DNA of 22,085 nucleotides from Chromatiales bacterium (GCA_027021685.1 JALUTW010000511.1:1-22085); one strand, 5' to 3'. Positions 14,961-22,085 are shown, counted from the first letter of the stretch. Translations and numbers: made by a program. Notes: a model not told the origin generated them from the letters alone.

Positions 14961-15190
14961 CGGAAAAAGCTTCAACGCAAAGACGCAGAGGCGCAGAGGC
15001 GGAAATTGCTTTTGTGCCGGAGCGCCTCCTCTGTCCTCTGTCTTCCGTCTTCTGTCCTCTGGAACGCAGAGGCGGAAATTGATTTTTTACCGGAGCCGCC
15101 TCATCTGTCCTCTGTCTTCCGTCTTCTGTCCTCTGGAACGCAGAGACGCAAAGGACGCAGAGGAAATTGTTTTTGCACCGGAGCCACGCC
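14961..15190 (-). repeat. Minus-oriented CTCTGCG and GACAGAG repeat arrays, tandemly reiterated
   Basis: On the minus strand this holds a CTCTGCG-word copy (14961-15002) with the same flanking GAAG-TTTTT context as at 8034. Two reiterated blocks (about 15001-15073 and 15074-15161, with a third start to 15190) follow. Each block is GGAAATTG, a T-run, CCGGAGC, then a heptamer array of reverse GACAGAG/GACAGAA/GACGGAA words (about 15028-15061 and 15103-15135), then GGAACGCAGAG. These are the families seen at 7905-8390, in opposite orientation. Confidence 0.85.
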
Positions 15191-15215
15191 GGTGCGTTCG
15201 TTTCACGAACGCACC
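15191..15215. repeat. Perfect 10-bp stem hairpin GGTGCGTTCG
   Basis: GGTGCGTTCG, loop TTTCA, CGAACGCACC. The palindrome stands between the minus and plus oriented CTCTGCG repeats. No T-run follows, so it is more likely a dispersed palindrome than a terminator. Confidence 0.7.
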
Positions 15216-15298
15216 CTGCGCAGCGGTCCCGGCAGCCGACGGCGGCACACCCGGCGCGACGCCCATCGCGTGGCAGCCCGCTGGAATTTCACCGATAT

Positions 15299-15358
15299 TG
15301 ATTTCGTTTCAACATAAATACAATCTCTGCGTCCTCTGCGTCTTTGCGTCTCTGCGTT
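15299..15358 (+). repeat. Plus-oriented CTCTGCG-word repeat
   Basis: It begins with GATTTCGTTTCAACA, similar to the GATTTCAATTCAACA leader at 7981 and 8291, then CTCTGCGTC/CTCTGCGTC/TTTGCGTC/TCTGCGTT words. With the copy at 14961 it forms inverted ends around the repeat patch. The rest of 14935-15454, including 15216-15298 and 15359-15454, shows no gene or other recognised element. Confidence 0.8.
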
Positions 15359-15454
15359 GTGATCGCGTGGCTGCAACGGGAGCTGCGGGACATGGCTGCA
15401 CCTTGCGGCATTTGACAGGTAACGCAGTATCACTGCGCGTTCTCCGTCCTTGTC

Positions 15455-16054
15455 CTACCCGCGGCGAAAGCGGTAGAGCGCGATTTCGCCCATGAGGTTG
15501 GGCAGCAGGCGCATGAGGAGGTCGGTCTCGTGGGTGCGGTCCACCACCGTGCATTCGAGGACGTGGATGCCCAGGGTGTCGCACAGGTCCTCGAAGTCCT
15601 TGAGCGTGCACAGGTGGATGTTCTCGGTGTTGTACCACTGCTGGGGCAGGGCCGGGGTCACCGGCATGCGGCCGCGCAGCAGCTGCCAGCGGCAGCGCCA
15701 GTGGCCGAAGTTGGGGAAGGTGATGATGCCCTCGCGGCCCACCCGCAGCATCTCCTTGAGCATGCGGTCGGGGTAGTGCACCGCCTGCAGGGTCTCGGTC
15801 ATCACCACGTAGTCGAAGGAGTCCTCGTCGAAGTCGGACAGGCCCTGGTCCAGGTCGCTCTGGATCACGTTGAGCCCCTTCTTGACGCAGGTGGTGATGT
15901 TGTCGGGATCGATCTCCAGGCCGTAGCCGCTCACCTTGTGATGCTCGCGCAGGTGGGCCAGCAGGGTGCCGTCGCCACAGCCCAGGTCGAGCACGCGCGA
16001 GCCCGGCGTGATCCAGCCGGCGATGATGCGCAGGTCCGGGCGCAGCTCACTCAT
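15455..16054 (-). CDS. metW: Methionine biosynthesis protein MetW
   Basis: The product has 199 residues with a class I SAM-methyltransferase-like fold: VLDLGCGDGTLL (nucleotide loop), GLEIDPDN and an ESFDYVVMTETLQAVHYP segment. The MetW signatures EGIITFPNFGHWRCR and PQQWYNTENIHLCT are present. MetW is encoded beside MetX in many proteobacteria and is reported to be needed for its homoserine acyltransferase activity. The ATG at 16054 overlaps the end of metX by eight bases, so translation is coupled. It is the last gene of the minus-strand block, before a repeat patch with no clear terminator. Confidence 0.96.
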   Translation of the reverse strand: MSELRPDLRIIAGWITPGSRVLDLGCGDGTLLAHLREHHKVSGYGLEIDPDNITTCVKKGLNVIQSDLDQGLSDFDEDSFDYVVMTETLQAVHYPDRMLKEMLRVGREGIITFPNFGHWRCRWQLLRGRMPVTPALPQQWYNTENIHLCTLKDFEDLCDTLGIHVLECTVVDRTHETDLLMRLLPNLMGEIALYRFRRG

Positions 16055-17198
16055 GGCTGCACTCCGCGGCAATGCGGCCGGTGTAGGCCGAGAACACGTC
16101 CAGGTAGTGGGGGATGGGCATGAGAAAGGCATCGTGCCCCTGGGTGGCCTTGATCTCGGCGTAGGACACCTCCTTGTCGCCGTCGAGCAGGGCGCGCACG
16201 ATCTCGCGCGAGCGCGCCGGCGAGAAGCGCCAGTCGGAGGTGAACGAGATCACCATGAACTTCGCCTGCACGTGGGCCAGGGCCCGGGACAGGTCGTCGC
16301 CGTAATCCTTGGCCGGGTCGAAGTAGTCCAGGGCCTTGGTCATGAGCAGGTAGGTGTTGGCGTCGAACCGCTCGACGAAGGACTGGCCCTGGTAGCGCAG
16401 GTAGCTCTCCACCTGGAACTCCACGTCGAAGCCGAAGCTCAGCTTGCCCTCGCGCAGCTCGCGCCCGAACTTGGCGCGCATGGCGTCATCGGACAGGTAG
16501 GTGATGTGGCCCAGCATGCGCGCGATGGCCAGTCCCCGCCGCGGGATGGTGTCGTGCTCGTAGTACCGGCCGGCGTGGAAGTCGGGATCGGCCATGATCG
16601 CCTGCCGCGCCACCTCGTTGAAGGCGATGTTCTGCGCGGTGAGCCTGGGCGCGGCGGCGATGACCACCGCGTGGCGCAGGCGGTCGGGGAAATCGATGCT
16701 CCACTGCAGGGCCTGCATGCCGCCCAGGCTGCCGCCCACCACCGCCGCCCACTGTTCGATGCCCAGGGCGTCGGCCAGGCGGGCCTGGGCCCGGACCCAG
16801 TCGCGCACGGTGACGATGGGAAAGTCGGGCCCGTAGGGGCGGCCGGTGGCCGGGTTGATGCTCATGGGCCCGGTGGAACCCTTGCAGCCGCCCAGGTTGT
16901 TGGAGCAGACCACGAAGAAGCGGTTGGTGTCGATGGGCTTGCCCGGGCCCACGCACACCTCCCACCAGCCGGGCTTCCGGTCCGCCTCCGAGTGGTAGCC
17001 GGCGGCGTGGTGGTCCGAGGACAGGGCGTGGCACAGCAGGATGGCGTTGTCGCGCGCGGCGTTGAGCTCGCCGTAGGTCTCGTAGACCAGGTCGTAGGGC
17101 GCCAGCGTCTTGCCGCAGTCCAGCGGCAGCGGCTCCTCGAAGTGATGCGTCCTGGGGGTGACCAGACCGACCGAGTCGGCGGGGAATTCGCGCGTCAT
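16047..17198 (-). CDS. metX: Homoserine O-acyltransferase MetX (probably succinyltransferase)
   Basis: The enzyme activates homoserine by O-acylation in methionine synthesis. The 383 residues form an alpha/beta-hydrolase with triad S157 (GGSLGGMQALQW), D322 (SDWRFSP) and H355 (QGHDAFLMP). The sequence is close to the P. aeruginosa enzyme as I recall it (AQNIAFNEVARQAI, HITYLSDDAM, VESYLRYQG). That enzyme uses succinyl-CoA, so succinyl transfer is the better guess over acetyl; this is inference. The ATG at 17198 has no obvious ribosome binding site. A possible promoter lies just upstream, and the dynamin gene ends 79 bp before it on the same strand. Confidence 0.96.
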   Translation of the reverse strand: MTREFPADSVGLVTPRTHHFEEPLPLDCGKTLAPYDLVYETYGELNAARDNAILLCHALSSDHHAAGYHSEADRKPGWWEVCVGPGKPIDTNRFFVVCSNNLGGCKGSTGPMSINPATGRPYGPDFPIVTVRDWVRAQARLADALGIEQWAAVVGGSLGGMQALQWSIDFPDRLRHAVVIAAAPRLTAQNIAFNEVARQAIMADPDFHAGRYYEHDTIPRRGLAIARMLGHITYLSDDAMRAKFGRELREGKLSFGFDVEFQVESYLRYQGQSFVERFDANTYLLMTKALDYFDPAKDYGDDLSRALAHVQAKFMVISFTSDWRFSPARSREIVRALLDGDKEVSYAEIKATQGHDAFLMPIPHYLDVFSAYTGRIAAECSHE

Positions 17199-17237
17199 GG
17201 ACCGGCAGTGTGCTCAGCCAAGTGGGCCAGGGCGCAC

Positions 17238-17243
17238 AGTCTA
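17238..17243 (-). promoter_or_regulatory. Candidate -10 box of metXW
   Basis: The minus strand reads TAGACT, with a short AT-rich stretch (CAAAATGG) before it. Transcription would start near 17231, 33 bases before the metX ATG. This suggests metXW has its own promoter, apart from the dynamin gene upstream. No SAM riboswitch fits in the 79-bp gap. Confidence 0.35.
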
Positions 17244-17277
17244 GCCCATTTTGGCACCGGCCGGGGAGGGGATCGGG

Positions 17278-19239
17278 TCAGGCCACCTGGGCGCTGCCCG
17301 AGTCCTCGGCCTCGGGCATGAAGGATTCCAGCGGCTTGTTGATGGTCTCCATCATGGCGTCGATGTCGGCGAGCTGCCGGGACAGCTTGGCCACCTGCTT
17401 CTCCAGCGCCTCGATGCGCGACTGGAGGGTGTCGCGCGACTCGTTGATGCGGCGCAGGGACTCCAGCCGCCGCTCCATCTGGCTCTTGTGCTCCTTGATC
17501 CGCGCCACCAGCGGGGCCATGGCCGCCTTGCCCCAGGCCTCGGCGTCCTGGTGGGCGTTGAAAAACACGTTGCGGGCGTGGCTGACCATGGAAATGAAGA
17601 ACTTCTTCACCACGAACGACTGCTCGGTCATGGTGGTGAGCGGGCTGGTGCGGTAGGCCTCGGCCTCGTGGTAGAGGCGTTCCATCTCGCGCTTGTAGCG
17701 GGTGAAGGAGAACAGCTTGGGCTTGACCTCGGCCAGGCCGTGCTCCTGGTGGAACTTGCGGTAGATGGTCTGCACCAGGGTGTTGACCTTGTCCACCTGC
17801 TGGCCCGCCTCCCGGATGGTGTTGTTGGTGATGTCGAAGAACTCCTTCATCGCCGCCTTGAGGCCGGCGGTGGTCCAGGTCTTGGTCATCTCCTTGCGGG
17901 TCTTGGACATGAGCCGGTCCAGCTCCGCCAGGCTCAGGGTCTTGAGCAGCAGCTTGTGCTGCTCGGAGAAGATCTTGCGGTTGGCCTGGAAGCTCTCCAC
18001 GCTCTTGTGATAGGTGATCTGCTCCTCGCGGGTCTTCTTCATCAGGTGGGCGATGACGTCCTCGTTCTTGCCCGAGAGGTTGCGCAGCTCGGACAGCTGC
18101 TTGTTGGCGTCGGCCAGGCGCGAGGCCAGCAGGTCGCGCGAGGTCTGGGCCATGGCCCCCACCTCGGACACCACGTTCTCGCGCACGATGTGCTGCTTCT
18201 GCGGCAGGATGTCCTGGGACAGGATCGATTCCAGGGCCAGGATGTTGCTGCGCTCCAGCAGCTCCTGGTCGTGGCGGATCTTGGCCAGCAGGCCCTTCTG
18301 GGCCGAGACCGGGAACACGTTCTCCGGGTCGATGCCCAGCATCTTGGCCGCGGTGTCGCGCTGGGCGCGGATGGTGGCGGCCACGGTGGCCTCGTCCTTG
18401 AGCTCGTCCCACAGGGTGTCCACCTTGTTCAGGGCCACGATGCGGCCGTGGCGCGCGTCGCCGCCCAGCGGCTTGACGTGGTGGTTCCACATCTCCATGT
18501 CGGATTTGGTCACCCCGGTGTCGGCGGCGAGCACGAACACCACCGCCTGGGCGTTGGGCAGCATGTTGAGGGTGAGCTCCGGCTCCGCGCCCAGGGCGTT
18601 GAGGCCCGGGGTGTCGAGGATGGTCAGGCCCTCCTTGAGCAGCGGGTGGGGGAAGCTGATGAGGGCGTGGCGCCACATGGGGATGGTCACCTTCTCCCCC
18701 GCCTCCACCGGCTGGCCCGGCTCCAGCAGGCCCAGCTCCTGGGCCCGCTCGGCGGTGACGGTCTTGGTGCGCACCACCTCGCGGAAGGCGTCGGCCATCT
18801 TCTCCGAGGAACCGGTGTCCAGCTCGATGGTGGTCCAGTGGATGGGCTGCTTCTTGAACTCCTGGATGGAGGTGTCCTCCAGCCGGGTCTCGATGGGCAG
18901 CAGCCGGATGTAGCTCTGGTCCGCCTCCGAGTCGTACAGCAGCTCGGTGGGGCACATGGTGGTGCGGCCGGCCTCCGACGGCAGCAGCCGGCGGTCGTAC
19001 TCGGAGAAGAAGATGGCGTTGATGAGCTCGGTCTTGCCACGGGCGAATTCGGCCACGAAGGCGATGGTGAGCTGATCCGAGCGCAGGGCGTCGATGAGCT
19101 CGAAGATGCGCAGCTCCGCCTCCGGCGTGCTCATGCCGTTCTCGTCCAGCCAGTTCTGGTACTTCATGACGGCTTCGATGAGATCATGCTTCCAGCGGCC
19201 GTAGGCCTGCATCTGGTCGGTGAAGCGATCTTTCGCCAT
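17278..19239 (-). CDS. Bacterial dynamin-like GTPase
   Basis: The product has 653 residues. The GTPase domain has G1 AEFARGKT (63-70; the usual first Gly is Ala), G2 Thr in GRTTMCPTEL (91-100), G3 DTPGL (209-213) and G4 NKVD (271-274). A long helical region follows (about 340-640), ending in a coiled coil rich in Glu, Arg and Leu and an acidic tail. No transmembrane segment is evident. Bacterial dynamin-like proteins bind and remodel membranes or protect them under stress; the role of this subfamily is unknown to me. GGGGGGA precedes the ATG and a promoter lies upstream. It stands between yggU and metX, which are adjacent in Pseudomonas, so it looks inserted into a conserved block. Base composition is like its neighbours. 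Confidence 0.93.
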   Translation of the reverse strand: MAKDRFTDQMQAYGRWKHDLIEAVMKYQNWLDENGMSTPEAELRIFELIDALRSDQLTIAFVAEFARGKTELINAIFFSEYDRRLLPSEAGRTTMCPTELLYDSEADQSYIRLLPIETRLEDTSIQEFKKQPIHWTTIELDTGSSEKMADAFREVVRTKTVTAERAQELGLLEPGQPVEAGEKVTIPMWRHALISFPHPLLKEGLTILDTPGLNALGAEPELTLNMLPNAQAVVFVLAADTGVTKSDMEMWNHHVKPLGGDARHGRIVALNKVDTLWDELKDEATVAATIRAQRDTAAKMLGIDPENVFPVSAQKGLLAKIRHDQELLERSNILALESILSQDILPQKQHIVRENVVSEVGAMAQTSRDLLASRLADANKQLSELRNLSGKNEDVIAHLMKKTREEQITYHKSVESFQANRKIFSEQHKLLLKTLSLAELDRLMSKTRKEMTKTWTTAGLKAAMKEFFDITNNTIREAGQQVDKVNTLVQTIYRKFHQEHGLAEVKPKLFSFTRYKREMERLYHEAEAYRTSPLTTMTEQSFVVKKFFISMVSHARNVFFNAHQDAEAWGKAAMAPLVARIKEHKSQMERRLESLRRINESRDTLQSRIEALEKQVAKLSRQLADIDAMMETINKPLESFMPEAEDSGSAQVA

Positions 19240-19296
19240 GAATTCCCCCCGAGAAGGATGCGGATGGGCGGCAGTCGGACTTAACTGATTGAATCA

Positions 19297-19326
19297 AATA
19301 TAGCTTTCGCCGGCTGCCCGATACAA
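19297..19326 (-). promoter_or_regulatory. Promoter of the dynamin-like gene
   Basis: On the minus strand TTGTAT (4 of 6), an 18-bp spacer and TATATT (5 of 6) lie about 60 bp before the ATG at 19239, in an AT-rich island. It separates the dynamin gene from the yggU end at 19419. Confidence 0.6.
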
Positions 19327-19418
19327 TGCAAAGTGTTAACCAGGTCTCATTTTCGGCGCGCACGGGGCAGGGATGCCCCCGGTGCACCTGTGTTGTAGCG
19401 GCAGGACCGGCCAAATGT

Positions 19419-19730
19419 TTAGCAGTGGCGCGGGCTTGCGGGCGGCGGGGCGATGCCTGCCGGCAGCCGCGCCGGGGCCTCCACGGCCAGGCGCTTGTCG
19501 CGCCCCCGCTCCCCGGCCAGCAGGCGCACCCGGGCGCGGGGGACCCCGAACAGGCCGGCGAGGAACTTCACCAGGTGGGCGTTGGCGCGCCCCTCCAGGG
19601 GCGGGGCGGTGATGCGCACCCGCAGGCGCCCGGCGGCGTCGGGGCCGCACCACTCGTCGCGCCGGGCCCGGGGCTGGATCCGCAGGGCCAGGATCAGGGT
19701 GTCGCCGTCCCAGCGGCAGGGGCCGGCCAT
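19419..19730 (-). CDS. yggU: DUF167 family protein YggU
   Basis: The product has 103 residues of the DUF167/YggU fold, with the signatures LRIQPRARRDEW, RLRVRITAPPLEGRANAHLVKFLAGLFGVP and LLAGERGRDKRLAVE. Function is unknown. It starts seven bases after the yggT stop, in the usual yggS-proC-yggT-yggU order, and is the last gene of that operon before the dynamin promoter region. The C-terminal tail (PPPASPRHC) is probably not structured. Confidence 0.95.
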   Translation of the reverse strand: MAGPCRWDGDTLILALRIQPRARRDEWCGPDAAGRLRVRITAPPLEGRANAHLVKFLAGLFGVPRARVRLLAGERGRDKRLAVEAPARLPAGIAPPPASPRHC

Positions 19731-19737
19731 GGCGGTC

Positions 19738-20319
19738 TCACCGGTAGGCCAGCGCCGCGCCCAGGTCCAGCAGCGGCATCACCAGCAGCATGTAGGCCAG
19801 GCCCAGCACGATGCTCACCAGCAGCGGCGAGAGGTCGAAGCCCCCCTGGGGCGGCATGAGGCGCCGGGCGCGCCCCAGCAGGGGCGCGTTGAGCTGGTGG
19901 ATGAGATACAGGGCGGGGTTGTAGCCGCCGGGGGCGATCCAGCTCAGCACCACCTCGATGAGGATGGTGATGAAGTAGATGGCGATGACCATCCACAGCA
20001 GCCGGGCCGCGGCCAGCACCACCAGCCCCAGGGGGGCGGGCAGCACCGGGCGCACCAGCAGGTCCACGAGCAGGATCTCGGCGCATTTCAGCGCCAGCAG
20101 CAGCACGATGGCGGCCAGATCGATGCGGCCCAGCGCCGGGATCACGCGCCGCAGGGGCACCAGCGCCGGGTTGGTGACCCGCACCAGCAGCGCGGAGACA
20201 GGGTTGCGGAAGTCGGCCCGGGCCTGGGCCAGCAGAAAGCGCAGCATCACCGCCAGGGTGTAGAGGCCCAGCAGCACCTCGATGAGAAAGACCAGGGCGT
20301 TGGTGAAATACGGAGTCAT
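19738..20319 (-). CDS. yggT: YggT family membrane protein
   Basis: The product has 193 residues with two copies of the YggT unit, giving about four or five membrane helices. The repeated signatures are SALLVRVTNPALVPLRRVIP (about 43-62) and its second-half counterpart LIHQLNAPLLGRARRLMPP. Family members are implicated in osmotic or ion homeostasis and cell division-related complexes in some bacteria; the precise role is unclear. The ATG lies one base after the proC stop, with GGAAGG as ribosome binding site inside proC, so it is tightly coupled. Confidence 0.95.
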   Translation of the reverse strand: MTPYFTNALVFLIEVLLGLYTLAVMLRFLLAQARADFRNPVSALLVRVTNPALVPLRRVIPALGRIDLAAIVLLLALKCAEILLVDLLVRPVLPAPLGLVVLAAARLLWMVIAIYFITILIEVVLSWIAPGGYNPALYLIHQLNAPLLGRARRLMPPQGGFDLSPLLVSIVLGLAYMLLVMPLLDLGAALAYR

Positions 20320-20320
20320 C

Positions 20321-21142
20321 TCAGCCTTCCAGCTCGGCGGCCAGCTCGCGGGCCCGGTCGCGGGCGGCGGCCAGGGCGCGGGTGAACAGCCCGCGCAGGT
20401 CGCCCGCCTCCAGCACCGCCAGCGCCGCCGCCGTGGTGCCGCCGGGGGAGGTCACCCGCTGGCGCAGGACGGCGGCCGGCTCGTGGGCCTCCAGCGCCAG
20501 CTTGGCGGCGCCGAAGGCAGTCTCCACCGTGAGCAGGCGGGCGGTGGCGGCGTCCAGGCCCAGCTCCCCGGCGGCGGCCTCCATGGCCTCCATGACCAGG
20601 AAAAAGTAGGCCGGCCCGCTGCCGGACACCGCGGTGACGGCGTCCAGCAGGTCCTCGCTCTCCACCCACACCGCCGTGCCCACCGCGCGCAGGATGCGCT
20701 CGGCGGTTTCGCGGCCGGCCTCGTCCACCCCGGGCCGGGCATAGAGACCCGCGACACCGCTGCCCACCAGAGCCGGGGTGTTGGGCATGGCCCGCACCAG
20801 GCGCTCGTGGCCGCCCAGCCAGCGGGACAACGGTTCGGTGCGCACGCCGGCGGCGATGGAGATCACCAGCACCTGCGGCCGGGACGACAGGTCCAGGCCG
20901 CGGGCCACCTCGCCCAGCACCTGCGGCTTGACCGCCAGCACCACCACGTCGCAGGCCTCCACCACGGCCTGGTTGTCGGCGGTGGCGTGCACGCCCAGGT
21001 CCCGGGCCAGCTGCGCCCGCGCCACCTCGTCGGGGTCCGACACCCACAAGCGGTCCGGGCCGACCCCGCTGGCCGTGAGGCCGCCCAGCAGGGCGCGGGC
21101 CATGTTGCCGCCGCCGACGAAGCCGATGCGCGAATCGTCCAT
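20321..21142 (-). CDS. proC: Pyrroline-5-carboxylate reductase
   Basis: This enzyme reduces pyrroline-5-carboxylate to proline with NAD(P)H, the last step of proline synthesis. The protein has 273 residues. It shows the Rossmann motif GFVGGGNMARALLGG, AVKPQVLGEV, the ISIAAGV turn, RAMPNTPALVGSG, and the C-terminal active-site segments SGSGPAYFFLVMEAM and TSPGGTTAAALAVLE. The ATG at 21142 matches the family N-terminus; a TTG six codons upstream is an alternative, and neither has a clear ribosome binding site. The region upstream, toward yggS, is wholly occupied by an inverted CCAG repeat. Confidence 0.97.
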   Translation of the reverse strand: MDDSRIGFVGGGNMARALLGGLTASGVGPDRLWVSDPDEVARAQLARDLGVHATADNQAVVEACDVVVLAVKPQVLGEVARGLDLSSRPQVLVISIAAGVRTEPLSRWLGGHERLVRAMPNTPALVGSGVAGLYARPGVDEAGRETAERILRAVGTAVWVESEDLLDAVTAVSGSGPAYFFLVMEAMEAAAGELGLDAATARLLTVETAFGAAKLALEAHEPAAVLRQRVTSPGGTTAAALAVLEAGDLRGLFTRALAAARDRARELAAELEG

Positions 21143-21161
21143 GGGGGTGAAGGTACACAAA

Positions 21162-21260
21162 AGGGAGGCTGGGGACTAGCCGCTGGGGGCTGGGGAAAAG
21201 GCGGGAGACTTTGCCGGCTCCCGGTACCCAGCAGCCAGCACCTAGCCCCCAGCCCCCTTT
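21162..21260. repeat. CCAG/CTGG inverted-repeat element between yggS and proC
   Basis: Two imperfect 36-bp inverted arms (21162-21197 and 21225-21260; roughly 28 matches by eye) flank a GC-rich centre. The arms are built of words such as GCTGGGG and CCAGCAG and belong to the family at 9957-10211. The right arm covers the last codons and the stop of yggS. The element fills nearly the whole 99-bp gap and could form a long hairpin in the yggS-proC mRNA. Confidence 0.8.
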
Positions 21261-21961
21261 TGGGGCCGGGGTCCGAAGATGCCGGTGCCCACGCGCACGA
21301 TGGTGGCGCCCTCGGCCACCGCCGCCTCCAGGTCGCCGGTCATGCCCATGGACAGGGTGTCCAGGTGCAGGCCCTCCGCGCGCAGGGCCTCGTACAGCCG
21401 GCGCAGGCGGGCGAAGGGTTCCCGCTGGCGTGCGGGATCGGCCTGCGGGGCGGGCAGGGTCATGAGCCCGCGCAGGCGCAGGCGCGGCAGCGCCGCCACC
21501 GCCCGGGCCAGCGCCGCCGCCTCCTCCGGCGCCACCCCGGCCTTGGTGGCCTCGCCCGAGACGTTGACCTGGATGCACACCTGCAGCGGCGGCAGGTGGT
21601 CCGGGCGCTGGTCGCTCAGGCGCTGCGCGATCCTGAGCCGGTCCACGCTGTGGACCCAGGCGAAGCGTTCCGCCACCGCCCGGGTCTTGTTGGACTGCAG
21701 GGGGCCGATGAAATGCCACTCCAGGGCCAGGTCGGCCAGCGCCGCCACCTTGGCCACGGCCTCCTGGACGTAGTTCTCGCCGAAGGCGGTCTGGCCGGCG
21801 GCGGCCGCCTCGCGCACCGCCGCCGGGGGGAAGGTCTTGCTCACCGCCAGCAGGCGCACGCTGCCCGGCACGCGCCCGGCGGCGGCCTCGGCTTTGGCGA
21901 TCCGGTCACGCACCGCGGCCAGGCGGGCGCCTATACCGTCGGGACGGTCTTGTGCGGGCAT
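21242..21961 (-). CDS. yggS: YggS family pyridoxal phosphate homeostasis protein
   Basis: The product has 239 residues and one alanine-racemase-like TIM barrel. The PLP-binding Lys is K42 in LLAVSKTFP. Other signatures are FGENYVQE, WHFIGPLQSNKT, VNVSGEATKAG and the C-terminal phosphate-binding MGMTGDLEAAVAEGATIVRVG. Members bind PLP, show no known catalysis and affect vitamin B6 and amino acid balance. The C-terminal QKGAGG tail and the TAG stop are encoded within a CCAG repeat, so the end of the protein is probably repeat-derived. The ATG at 21961 lacks a clear ribosome binding site. It leads the yggS-proC-yggT-yggU operon. Confidence 0.96.
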   Translation of the reverse strand: MPAQDRPDGIGARLAAVRDRIAKAEAAAGRVPGSVRLLAVSKTFPPAAVREAAAAGQTAFGENYVQEAVAKVAALADLALEWHFIGPLQSNKTRAVAERFAWVHSVDRLRIAQRLSDQRPDHLPPLQVCIQVNVSGEATKAGVAPEEAAALARAVAALPRLRLRGLMTLPAPQADPARQREPFARLRRLYEALRAEGLHLDTLSMGMTGDLEAAVAEGATIVRVGTGIFGPRPQKGAGG

Positions 21962-21964
21962 CGC

Positions 21965-21995
21965 TTGTCAGGGCGGGGCGGGCGTATGCTAATGT
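21965..21995 (+). promoter_or_regulatory. Candidate rightward promoter (probably for pilT outside the window)
   Basis: TTGTCA (5 of 6 to TTGACA), a 19-bp spacer and extended -10 TGcTAATGT. The AT-rich island also holds TAGCAT on the minus strand, which could serve yggS. In Pseudomonas the gene divergent from yggS is pilT; here no coding sequence is seen up to the window edge, only a GC-rich leader with a small GGCGGGG/CCCCGCC hairpin. Confidence 0.45.
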
Positions 21996-22085
21996 AAACC
22001 ACGGTTTTCACAGGCCGGCGGCTCAAGTGGGCCGGGCCGGCGTCCGATACACACAGGGGCGGGGTCCGGCCCCGCCGGCAGGATA

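Noticed and set aside
15001..15190. A possible CRISPR array
   Set aside because: Only two to three uneven units (about 73 and 88 bp) are present, the spacers are similar to each other, and no cas genes are seen.
17199..17277. A SAM riboswitch before metX
   Set aside because: The gap is only 79 bp and shows no matching helices or conserved riboswitch core.
17251..19284. A 677-codon plus-strand frame opposite the dynamin gene
   Set aside because: It is a codon-phase shadow; the opposite strand carries intact GTPase motifs.

Overview
The window looks like a chromosomal segment of a high-GC gammaproteobacterium. The gene order and the sequences resemble Pseudomonas most closely among genomes I can recall. 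A Chromatiales or Ectothiorhodospiraceae-like sulfur bacterium is my best guess, but no marker gene settles the taxonomy and I ran no search. Most of the window is conserved housekeeping DNA. I see no rRNA, tRNA, CRISPR array, transposase or integrase.

Layout. (1) 1-898, minus strand: an unrecognised protein that runs off the left edge; its distal end has a PD...ExK pattern that may be a nuclease motif. (2) 1041-7895: radC (minus) diverges from coaBC-dut-algC (coenzyme A synthesis, dUTP clearance, sugar-phosphate isomerisation), followed by argB-slmA (arginine synthesis, nucleoid occlusion). This matches the radC-coaBC-dut-algC-argB block of Pseudomonas. (3) 7896-8465: a repeat cluster. (4) 8466-9900: a divergent pair, a secreted coiled-coil protein and a TauE/SafE-type permease. 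(5) 9901-10213: a second repeat patch. (6) 10214-11697: divergent pyrE and an exonuclease III/Crc-type gene around a 17-bp palindrome. (7) 11747-14934: an RRM RNA-binding protein, a PsiE-like membrane protein, an AmpG-type permease and a second SafE-like membrane protein. (8) 14935-15454: a third repeat patch. (9) 15455-21961, all minus: yggS, proC, yggT, yggU, then a bacterial dynamin-like GTPase, then metX-metW. The order is the Pseudomonas pilT-yggS-proC-yggT-yggU-metX-metW block with the dynamin gene inserted. The last 124 bp hold a likely outward promoter, probably for pilT beyond the edge.

The accessory signal is in the intergenic DNA. At least four repeat families recur. Two of them, and arguably a third, are built from 7-9 base words repeated in tandem (GACAGAG/GACAGAA; CTCTGCGTC/CTCTGCGC; CCAGCAG/CCAGCCG). 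One family supplies the last codons and stop of yggS. I found no clearly new multi-gene system. The best leads are the repeat families, the edge protein with a possible nuclease motif, and the dynamin gene inside the met/pro block.
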